A stretch of 64,000 nucleotides of DNA from UBA2882 sp051877575 (GTDB lineage: Bacteria; Bacillota; Clostridia; Lachnospirales; Lachnospiraceae): positions 124,001 through 188,000 of the forward strand of contig JBJEJA010000047.1 in assembly GCA_051877575.1 (NCBI GenBank), written 5' to 3'. Below, piece after piece: positions 56,562 through 64,000 of the stretch (the stretch's first letter is position 1; every line of letters begins with the position of its first letter). Both the position numbers and the translations under genes were made by a program. The notes under the pieces are model-generated. The model was not told where the DNA came from, did no database searches, and saw only the letters and a program-made list of their open reading frames with translations.

Positions 56562-58808
56562 CTACACTCTTACTTTCGTTCCCTTGCTGTCACGTTTTCC
56601 GAGTTTGATCTTGTTTAATTCCAATTGTTTCTCTTTATATTCAATCGTACATTCCACGGCATTCTGTGTATAATATACATTTTCCACATAGTCACCGTTA
56701 TTTAACTTCATACCGCGGACACCGACAGCACTCTTTTTCTTTTCGGGGATTTCCTCAATAGGAAATCTCAGGAAATAACCGTCCTTGGTCTGCAGCACAA
56801 TATTTCTCTTATCGATCAACATCTGTACACTGACAACTTCATCACCGTCCGTCAATTTGGTGGAAGCCACCGTCCTCTTTGCCACATCAAACTCTCCGCC
56901 GTCCACAATTTTGCACATGGATTGTTTTGTCACAAAGATCATCCGGTACAGATTGACATCGCTCTGGGAGCAGGCAAAAACGATATTTTCCTGATCGGAC
57001 TGGAAGTTGCTGATATTATCTACCGGAACCCCCTTGTCACGGAATTTACCGAACGGAACATCCGCCACTTTGATTGTATGCATCTGTCCCTGTGCCGTAA
57101 AAACGCAGACTTTTCCGGTGTTTTTGCAGAGGAATACATAGCGGTTCTCTGCAAAAGCCGTATCTTTGTTTCTCTCAAAAGTTGCGGCATCGATACACCT
57201 TGCATAACCGAAGCGGTCCATCAGGAAGTAAACATCCATTTCTTCCATTTTCTTTTCCACATAAACAGCCTCCTCCGCATTGGTGATCTCCGTCTTACGC
57301 TTATCTGCAAATTCTTTCTTAAAGCTGTCAAGCTCCTGGATCAATACCTGTGTCATGGAAGAATGGCTTGCCAGAATATCCTCATAACGGTAAATATTGG
57401 CCATGGTCTCTTCATGCTCTTTAATCAGGGCATTGATTTCCAGACCGATCAATTTGTATAACCGCATTTCCAGAATGGCATTTGCCTGTTTCTCCGTAAA
57501 CAGAAGCTGGGTTGCCATGACGCGGGATTCCTTAGATTTGAATTTAATTCCGTCGATGGTGCCGTGAACCAGACATTCCTTTGCCATATTGCGGTCTTTG
57601 GAACCTCTTAAAATCTCAATAATCAAGTCGATCAGGTTGCAGGCTTTAATCAGACCTTCCTGAATCTCCCGCTTCTCCTGCTCTTTATTCAACAGATTCT
57701 GATATTTTCTCGTTGCAACCTCAAACTGAAAATCCGCACAGTGCTTAAAAATCTGTGCAAGACTCAAGGTTTCCGGTCTTCCGTCTGCGACCGCAAGCAT
57801 ATTGACACCGAAGGTATCTTCCAGCTTGGTCTTTTTATAAAGCATATTAATAAACTGTTCCGTATCCGTATCCCGTTTACACTCAATCACGATGCGGATT
57901 CCTTCTTTGCCGGACTGATTGGTAATATCTACGATGTCATTGGTCTTTTTGGTCTCCGCTAAAGTAGCTACATCCATCAAAAACTTGGAAATATTGGCAC
58001 CGATCATCGTATAGGGGATTTCGGAAATCACAATATTGACATGCCCGTTCTTACCTTTTTCCACATCCACCCTGCCGCGCAGTTTGATCTTGCCTGTTCC
58101 TGTTTCGTATATATTGAGAAGTTCATCTTTATTGCAGACAATGCCGCCCGTAGGGAAATCCGGCCCCTTCACATATTTCATCAGATCCCTTGTGGTCAGA
58201 GTCGGATCCTGCATATAAGCCTTTAAGCCGTCGATCACCTCTCCCAGATTGTGCGGCGGGATGCTGGTCGCCATACCGACTGCAATACCCTCGGCACCGT
58301 TTACCAGGATATTGGGTATCTTAACAGGAAGGACACTCGGTTCCTTTTCCGTTTCATCAAAGTTTGGTACAAAATCCACCACATCCTTATCCAGATCGGA
58401 TAGGTAGGCCTCCTGCGTTACTTTTGCAAGCCTTGCCTCAGTATAACGCATGGCAGCGGCGCTGTCACCCTCGATGGAACCGAAATTGCCGTGACCGTCT
58501 ACAAGAGGAAGCCCTTTCTTGAATTCCTGTGCCATCACAACCAGTGCTTCATAAATGGAACTGTCGCCGTGGGGATGATATTTACCCATGGTATCGCCGA
58601 CAATACGGGCACATTTTCTATAAGGCTTGTCATAGCGGATGCCAAGCTCATGCATATCATAAAGTGTACGTCTCTGTACCGGCTTGAGTCCGTCCCTGAC
58701 ATCGGGAAGTGCCCTCGCAATGATAACACTCATGGCATAATCAATATAGGATTGTTCCATGACCTCAGAATATTCTGTTCTAATAATCGTCTCATTGGTT
58801 TCGTTCAT
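56562..58808 (-). CDS. Type IIA DNA topoisomerase subunit A (GyrA/ParC family, topoisomerase IV-like)
   Basis: A 748-residue DNA breakage-reunion subunit. The catalytic Tyr is in AAAMRYTEARL near residue 122; LPDVRDGLKPVQRRTLYDMH and YHPHGDSSIYEALVVMAQ form the quinolone region. The C-terminal beta-propeller is present, but no GyrA-box (QRRGGKG) is visible and the length is that of ParC, so this is more likely the second topoisomerase than the main gyrase. It follows the B-subunit gene by 11 bp. Confidence 0.9.
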   Translation of the reverse strand: MNETNETIIRTEYSEVMEQSYIDYAMSVIIARALPDVRDGLKPVQRRTLYDMHELGIRYDKPYRKCARIVGDTMGKYHPHGDSSIYEALVVMAQEFKKGLPLVDGHGNFGSIEGDSAAAMRYTEARLAKVTQEAYLSDLDKDVVDFVPNFDETEKEPSVLPVKIPNILVNGAEGIAVGMATSIPPHNLGEVIDGLKAYMQDPTLTTRDLMKYVKGPDFPTGGIVCNKDELLNIYETGTGKIKLRGRVDVEKGKNGHVNIVISEIPYTMIGANISKFLMDVATLAETKKTNDIVDITNQSGKEGIRIVIECKRDTDTEQFINMLYKKTKLEDTFGVNMLAVADGRPETLSLAQIFKHCADFQFEVATRKYQNLLNKEQEKREIQEGLIKACNLIDLIIEILRGSKDRNMAKECLVHGTIDGIKFKSKESRVMATQLLFTEKQANAILEMRLYKLIGLEINALIKEHEETMANIYRYEDILASHSSMTQVLIQELDSFKKEFADKRKTEITNAEEAVYVEKKMEEMDVYFLMDRFGYARCIDAATFERNKDTAFAENRYVFLCKNTGKVCVFTAQGQMHTIKVADVPFGKFRDKGVPVDNISNFQSDQENIVFACSQSDVNLYRMIFVTKQSMCKIVDGGEFDVAKRTVASTKLTDGDEVVSVQMLIDKRNIVLQTKDGYFLRFPIEEIPEKKKSAVGVRGMKLNNGDYVENVYYTQNAVECTIEYKEKQLELNKIKLGKRDSKGTKVRV

Positions 58809-58819
58809 GGCTGCCTCCC

Positions 58820-60742
58820 TTAAATATCAAGCAACGCTTCGTTTGCATGTTCGTAAATGTATTTCTTTCTGGGCGGAACCTCCGTTCCCATCAGCATCTC
58901 TGTGATCTTATCCGCCTGGAAATTATCATCGATTTCCACCAGCTTCAGTTTTCGTGTCTCCGGATTCAAGGTAGTTTCCCAGAGCTGGTTGGCATCCATT
59001 TCACCCAGACCTTTGTATCGCTGCAGTGTGAAAGGTCCCTTGTGCGTCTTACGGTATCGCTCCAGTGCCTTGTCATCATAAAGGTATTCTTCTTTGCCCT
59101 TGGAAGGCATCGCCTTATACAAAGGCGGCATGGCAATATAAACATGTCCCGCACTGATCAGTTCGGGCATGAAACGATAAAACAGCGTCAACAGCAATGT
59201 GGAAATATGCGCGCCGTCCACATCAGCATCGGCCATAATAATAATCTTGTTATAACGCAGCTTGGTAATATCAAAATCGTTGCCGTAGCCTTCGGAAAAG
59301 CCGCAGCCGAAAGCATTGATCATCGTCTTGATCTCCGCATTGGCAAGCACCTTGTCCATACTGGCCTTCTCCACATTGAGGATTTTACCCCTGATCGGCA
59401 AAATTGCCTGATACTTACGGTTCCTTGCGGTTTTGGCAGAGCCGCCGGCAGAATCACCCTCAACAATAAAGATTTCACATTTATCCGCATCCCTGGATTC
59501 GCAGTTTGCCAGTTTTCCGTTGGAATCAAAGGAAAATTTCTGCTTAGTCAGCATATTGGTCTTGGCCTTTTCCTCTGTTTTGCGGATCTTTGCAGCTTTT
59601 TCCGCACATCCGATGACAGCCTTTAACGTCTCCAGATTGCGGTCAAAATACCTGACAACCTCATCGCCGGTCACTTTGCTGACTACCTTTGCCGCATCCT
59701 GATTATCCAGTTTCGTCTTTGTCTGACCTTCAAAACGCGGATCCGGATGCTTGATGGATACGATTGCCGTCATGCCGTTACGCACATCGGCACCGGTAAA
59801 ATTCTGATCCTTTTCTTTTAAAATATTCAATTCCCTTGCATAAGAATTGATCACGTTGGTAAAGGAAGATTTAAATCCCGTAATATGTGTACCGCCCTCG
59901 GCATTGTGAATATTGTTACAAAAACCAAGCACATTCTCATGAAATTCATTGACATACTGGAACGCACACTCTACGGCAATGCCTTCCGCTTCTCCCTTAA
60001 AAAAGATCACGTCGCTGACAGTTTCTTTGGAACCGTTCATCGCCTTGACAAATCCCACGATACCTTCCGGTTCATGGAATACCTCAATATCCGGCTCTTC
60101 TCCACGACGGTCTTCAAACTCAATGGTCAGTTCGGGATTCAAATAGGCTGTCTCATGAAGTCTGCTCTTGATATCATCCGCCTTAAACCATGTACGGTCA
60201 AAGATCTCATCATCCGGCAGAAAATTAACGGTAGTCCCGGTTTCCTTGCTTTTGCCTATCACCGGAAGCAGGCCGTTTTCCAGTTCCTGAACCGGAATCC
60301 CTCTTTCATATTTATCTTCATAGACATGTCCGCCTCTGGAAATACGGACAGTCAGATATGCGCTCAAAGCATTGACAACCGAAGAACCGACCCCATGCAG
60401 TCCACCGCTTGTCTTATATGCAGAATCATCAAATTTACCGCCGGCATGCAGGGTCGTAAATACCAGTCGTTCTGCGCTGATCCCCTTTTCGTGCATCTCC
60501 ACCGGGATACCACGTCCGTTATCACTGACTGTGGCAGAACCATCCTTTTCCAGAAATACCTTAATATGCGAACAAAATCCGGCAAGATGCTCGTCCACCG
60601 AATTATCTACAATTTCATAAATCAAATGGTTCAGACCTTTGGTGGAAACACTGCCGATATACATACCCGGTCTGACCCGGACAGCCTCCAACCCTTCCAG
60701 CACCTTGATACTGGATGCATCATAATCTGTAGTCTTTGCCAT
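58820..60742 (-). CDS. Type IIA DNA topoisomerase subunit B (GyrB/ParE family)
   Basis: A 640-residue ATPase subunit. GHKL motifs are EIVDNSVDEH, DNGRGIPVEMHEKG and GLHGVGSSVVNALS; the TOPRIM domain has EGDSAGGSAKTARNRKYQAI and IIMADADVDGAHI; the C-terminus ends with RYKGLGEMDANQLWETTLNP. GyrB and ParE cannot be separated with certainty by eye; pairing with a ParC-like subunit and the gene's location away from dnaA favour ParE. It has its own promoter. Confidence 0.92.
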   Translation of the reverse strand: MAKTTDYDASSIKVLEGLEAVRVRPGMYIGSVSTKGLNHLIYEIVDNSVDEHLAGFCSHIKVFLEKDGSATVSDNGRGIPVEMHEKGISAERLVFTTLHAGGKFDDSAYKTSGGLHGVGSSVVNALSAYLTVRISRGGHVYEDKYERGIPVQELENGLLPVIGKSKETGTTVNFLPDDEIFDRTWFKADDIKSRLHETAYLNPELTIEFEDRRGEEPDIEVFHEPEGIVGFVKAMNGSKETVSDVIFFKGEAEGIAVECAFQYVNEFHENVLGFCNNIHNAEGGTHITGFKSSFTNVINSYARELNILKEKDQNFTGADVRNGMTAIVSIKHPDPRFEGQTKTKLDNQDAAKVVSKVTGDEVVRYFDRNLETLKAVIGCAEKAAKIRKTEEKAKTNMLTKQKFSFDSNGKLANCESRDADKCEIFIVEGDSAGGSAKTARNRKYQAILPIRGKILNVEKASMDKVLANAEIKTMINAFGCGFSEGYGNDFDITKLRYNKIIIMADADVDGAHISTLLLTLFYRFMPELISAGHVYIAMPPLYKAMPSKGKEEYLYDDKALERYRKTHKGPFTLQRYKGLGEMDANQLWETTLNPETRKLKLVEIDDNFQADKITEMLMGTEVPPRKKYIYEHANEALLDI

Positions 60743-60810
60743 ACTTTCACAACTCCGTTTCTTGGTTTGTTACATTACACTTTTGGGCGGCTAATTGCCA
60801 ATACGTGAAC

Positions 60811-60838
60811 ATTATACCATAAGTTGAAATTATTTCAA
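60811..60838 (-). promoter_or_regulatory. Promoter for the topoisomerase pair
   Basis: On the minus strand, TTGAAA (60833-60838), a 16-bp spacer, TATAAT (60811-60816), 69 bases before the start codon at 60742. Confidence 0.65.
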
Positions 60839-60849
60839 ACAAAAATACA

Positions 60850-62910
60850 TTATATGGTATGAAGATATCCGTTTTGGATCACATCCTGCCATCTACGTTT
60901 CAGCAGCTGATGCTCCGGTTTTTCCAGTGACGGATCTTCCTTCATCAGCATCTCCACATCTTCATTCGCCAGATACAGCATATCAGCATCCTCATAGATA
61001 TCCGCATAGACAAAGCCGGAGTCTCCGCTTTGTAACGTACCGGACATTTCTCCGGGACCGCGCATTTTGAGATCCGCATTGGCGATTTCAAATCCGTCAT
61101 TGGTCTTTCCGAGAATTTCCAGTCTCTTCCTGCTCTTATCGTTGCCCGTGGTATCCACAAAAATACAATAGGACTGATACGCGCCCCTGCCAACGCGCCC
61201 TCTCAGCTGATGGAGCGCCGCAAGCCCGAAACGCTCGGCATTTTCGATCATCATAACCGTCGCATTGGGGACATTGATACCAACCTCAATGACGGTTGTT
61301 GAGACCAGAATATCATAATTGCCGGCAGAGAATTCCTCCATAATTCGGTTTTTCTCCGCTCCCTTCATTTTTCCGTGAAGGGTGGCAATCCGGATACTGT
61401 CATCAAAAACATTCCGTAGCTTTTCGCTGTAATCCTCCACGTTTTCCAATTCCTCCATAACACCGGATTCTACCATGGGACAGATAACATAGACCTGTCT
61501 TCCCGCAGCAATCTCATCTTTCATAAATTTATAGGCCGTCGGCCGATATCTGGTATCCACCACAGCATTTTTGATGGGAATGCGGTTGCCGGGAAGCTCC
61601 GGTATGGTTGAAACAGCCAGCCCGCCATATAAAATCATCGCCAGGGATCTGGGAATGGGTGTCGCCGACATGACAATCGTATGCACTTCTTTTCCTTTTC
61701 CCGTCAGGACCGTTCTTTGTCTGACCCCAAAGCGATGCTGCTCATCCGTCACAACAAGGCCCAGATTTTGAAACCGCACGGCATCCTCCAACAAGGCATG
61801 GGTGCCGATAACCAGATTTTTTGTACCTGCAGCAATTTCTGCATAAGCTGTCTGTTTTTCCTTCGCCCGAATACTGCCGGTCAAAAGCACCGGCTGAAAA
61901 GGAAGGTCATATTCCTTCGTCATTTCTTCGATGAGTTTAAAATGCTGAACGGCAAGCACCTCCGTGGGTGCCATGAATGCTCCCTGTTTACCGTTACTGA
62001 CACAACAGAGCAACGCCAGGACTGCAATCATAGTCTTGCCGCAGCCCACATCTCCCTGTAAAAGTCGGTTGCAGATATTGCCGCTGTACAGATCCGTCTC
62101 TATCTCGTGCCATGCTTTTTCCTGGGATCCGGTCAAGGAAAAGGGAAGTGCCTCAATCAGACGCCCGGTCTGGGCACATTCGATAAAACGGTTTCCCTCC
62201 GTTTTTAAAACATCATGCTTTCGATTTTGTACGGTAGAAAGCAGAAAATAAAAAAATTCTTCATATGCAATTCTCTTTTTCGCACGGTAAAGGACTTCCA
62301 TAGACAACGGATTATGCATAATTTGTAATGTTTCCTTATAATCCGGGAAATCATGCGTCGCGAGGAAAACTTCCGGTATGGGATCGGTAAGTTGTTCCGC
62401 AGTCTCCTTTAAGGCGATTGTTACATATTTGCGAATAGTATCATTGGAAAGTCCTTTGGTACAGGAATAGACGGGCATCAGCCCCTCTGTCATGTCCCGG
62501 TATTTATCGGGCTTATACATTTTGGGCTGGTCCATCTGCAAATGATCCGCCACGGTCAGTACCTTACCGTAAAAAATGTATTCACTGCCCGGACGAATTG
62601 TTTTTTTCAGATATGGCATATTAAAAATGCGTACAAAAAAAGCATTTCCTTCCATGTCTTTTGCAAGGAAACGAAGTATTTGATATTTTTTGACACGGGT
62701 CAATACGGCTTCCGTTGCAACAACCGCTCTTATGGCAGCTTTCTCCGAACCCGAACCTTCATTCAATGTAACCGGTTCCCGAAAGCTTTCATAAGCGCGC
62801 GGAAAATACTGCAGCAGATCCCCCACCGTATCGATATTCAGTTTATGAAAAAGGGCACCGTTTTTATCACCGATGCCCTTAAGCTCTTTCATACTGGTAT
62901 TAAGATTCAT
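60850..62910 (-). CDS. recG: ATP-dependent DNA helicase RecG
   Basis: A 686-residue helicase that remodels stalled replication forks and branched DNA. The N-terminal wedge OB domain fills about residues 55-170; helicase motifs are RLLQGDVGCGKTMIAVLALL (I), APTEVLAVQHF (Ia), VTDEQHRFGVRQR (II, DEQH), MSATPIPRSLA (III) and LHQLRGRVGRG (VI). Length fits the family. It follows the DAK2-type gene by 5 bp, the usual Firmicute order. Confidence 0.97.
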   Translation of the reverse strand: MNLNTSMKELKGIGDKNGALFHKLNIDTVGDLLQYFPRAYESFREPVTLNEGSGSEKAAIRAVVATEAVLTRVKKYQILRFLAKDMEGNAFFVRIFNMPYLKKTIRPGSEYIFYGKVLTVADHLQMDQPKMYKPDKYRDMTEGLMPVYSCTKGLSNDTIRKYVTIALKETAEQLTDPIPEVFLATHDFPDYKETLQIMHNPLSMEVLYRAKKRIAYEEFFYFLLSTVQNRKHDVLKTEGNRFIECAQTGRLIEALPFSLTGSQEKAWHEIETDLYSGNICNRLLQGDVGCGKTMIAVLALLCCVSNGKQGAFMAPTEVLAVQHFKLIEEMTKEYDLPFQPVLLTGSIRAKEKQTAYAEIAAGTKNLVIGTHALLEDAVRFQNLGLVVTDEQHRFGVRQRTVLTGKGKEVHTIVMSATPIPRSLAMILYGGLAVSTIPELPGNRIPIKNAVVDTRYRPTAYKFMKDEIAAGRQVYVICPMVESGVMEELENVEDYSEKLRNVFDDSIRIATLHGKMKGAEKNRIMEEFSAGNYDILVSTTVIEVGINVPNATVMMIENAERFGLAALHQLRGRVGRGAYQSYCIFVDTTGNDKSRKRLEILGKTNDGFEIANADLKMRGPGEMSGTLQSGDSGFVYADIYEDADMLYLANEDVEMLMKEDPSLEKPEHQLLKRRWQDVIQNGYLHTI

Positions 62911-62915
62911 ATTTT

Positions 62916-64000
62916 TTACTCTGCCGAAACAACATAATAATATACAGGCTGTCCGCCGAACTGCAGCTCCACATCACAATCCGGATGTGCTTTTGCCACT
63001 TCATCAAAAAGTGCGTTGGCATCCTCTTCTGTGACATCCGCTCCGTAGTAAATGCTGATCAGCTCCGCATCAAAATCCGCAAGCATCTGATCTACCATTT
63101 CCACAGTCGTATCCGCAATGTCCGTACCGACTGCCAGCATGCCGTGATCACCGATGCCCATAATATCATTCTCATGTATCGTCTTTCCGTCAATTTCCGT
63201 ATCACGTACCGCATAAGTAACCTGACCGGTTGCCACATTTGCAATATCATCGATCATATTGGACTCATTTTCCGCCGGGGACAACTCCGGTACATAACTG
63301 ATAATCGCCGTAATACCCTGTGGAATGTTTTTGGTCGGAATTACAATGACTTCTTTATCCTCTACCATCATTTTAGCCTGATTTGCCGCCATAATGATAT
63401 TTTTATTGTTGGGGAACACAAAAACAGTATCCGCATCCACCGCATCGATGGCATTTAAAATATCGTCCGTGCTTGGATTCATGGTCTGACCGCCTTCAAT
63501 GATCCGGTCAACACCCAGATCACGGAAAATGGCATTTAAACCATCTCCGATAGAAACGGAAATAAACCCGACTTCTTTATGCTCCTGCTTTGCAGGTGCC
63601 TCTTCTCCGGTCGCCTCTTTCATCTGTTCTTCTTTAAATAATTTTTCCTGATGCTCCAGACGCATATTGTCAATCTTCATATTGGACAATGCACCGTAGG
63701 TCAGGGCTTTCTGAATCGCAAGTCCGGGATCATTGGTATGCACATGCACCTTTACAATATCATCATCTGCCACCACTACAATAGAATCGCCGATCGATTC
63801 CAGATATTCCTTGAAGTCCATCTCATGCTTGATATTGAATACTTTATCCAGCATAATGATAAATTCCGTGCAATAGCCGAACTTGATATCCGAAGTGTCG
63901 ATTGCCTGGCTATCCACATTTACCCGTCCGCTTCCGGGTGTAGCCGAAGCCGGATTGATTGAAAGATCCAGTTCTTCTCCGCGGAACGCCTTTTGAGCGC
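62916..64000 (-). CDS. DAK2-domain/FakA-like protein (YloV), 5' part outside window
   Basis: The C-terminal part of a YloV/FakA-type protein. The open frame runs to the window edge (GEELDLSINPASATPGSGRV); the GTG at 63917 is internal. Visible are the middle domain (FGYCTEFIIMLD, ADDDIVKVHVHTNDPGLAIQ) and the C-terminal DegV-like domain (GGQTMNPSTDDILNAIDAVD, VFPNNKNIIMAANQAKMM). In FakA the N-terminal DhaL domain, missing here, is a fatty acid kinase that works with FakB. Followed 5 bp later by recG. Confidence 0.92.
   Translation of the reverse strand, partial: AQKAFRGEELDLSINPASATPGSGRVNVDSQAIDTSDIKFGYCTEFIIMLDKVFNIKHEMDFKEYLESIGDSIVVVADDDIVKVHVHTNDPGLAIQKALTYGALSNMKIDNMRLEHQEKLFKEEQMKEATGEEAPAKQEHKEVGFISVSIGDGLNAIFRDLGVDRIIEGGQTMNPSTDDILNAIDAVDADTVFVFPNNKNIIMAANQAKMMVEDKEVIVIPTKNIPQGITAIISYVPELSPAENESNMIDDIANVATGQVTYAVRDTEIDGKTIHENDIMGIGDHGMLAVGTDIADTTVEMVDQMLADFDAELISIYYGADVTEEDANALFDEVAKAHPDCDVELQFGGQPVYYYVVSAE

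Noticed and set aside
1..64000. tRNA genes, rRNA genes, CRISPR arrays and insertion sequences
   Set aside because: No cloverleaf-type sequence, spaced identical repeats or transposase gene was found on either strand by eye.

Overview
The window is a piece of chromosome from a low-GC Gram-positive anaerobe of the class Clostridia, most likely family Lachnospiraceae. The evidence is gene order: mreBCD-PBP2-minCDE-rodA-mgsA, ylmE-sepF-aroB-lspA, the block rplU-prp-rpmA-obgE-yhbY-nadD-yqeK-rsfS preceded by the two radical-SAM-linked genes of the TIGR03960/TIGR03936 type, and a HisF-like/HisI/HisE fusion. No rRNA, tRNA or CRISPR was seen.

Layout. Positions 1-22180 are rightward housekeeping genes: tRNA modification (miaA), a PLP lyase, radC, the elongasome (mreB, mreC, mreD, PBP2, rodA), the Min system, methylglyoxal synthase, a lipoprotein DD-carboxypeptidase, an HlyD-like protein, sepF, aroB, lspA, a pseudouridine synthase, cstA and a cytidylate-kinase-like gene. 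Positions 22325-29752 are an inserted element of about 7.4 kb. Positions 29779-64000 are mostly leftward: dtd, an AI-2E-family transporter, then (rightward) a TtcA-like gene, a Xer-type tyrosine recombinase and lexA, with a yneA-like SOS gene divergent from lexA, then the rsfS-to-TIGR03960 block, a histidine operon (hisZ-hisG-hisB-hisIE), recU, RNA-modification and radical SAM genes, coaD, rsmD, a type IIA topoisomerase pair, recG and a DAK2/FakA-like gene cut by the window edge. The genes left and right of about 29.7 kb point at each other, as expected where replication forks meet.

The notable content is the inserted element. It reads as a filamentous phage (inovirus) genome: a gpV-like ssDNA-binding protein, several small membrane proteins, a 54-residue major coat protein candidate followed by a terminator, a pIII-like adsorption protein with signal peptide and Gly-rich linker, a pVI-like protein, a non-coding region full of hairpins, a Zot/pI ATPase, a replication initiator, a ribbon-helix-helix protein and a Cys-rich protein. 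It is bounded by a 17-bp direct repeat and encodes no recognisable integrase. Next to the left repeat an inverted copy of the same core folds with it into a hairpin of about 145 nt, as in CTX-type phages that use host Xer recombinases. Five copies of a GTATCTCAA/TTGAGATAC hairpin lie inside the element, several just upstream of genes, and look like a shared control signal. A promoter at the right end points across the junction, so in the circular form it would read into the hairpin and the first phage genes.
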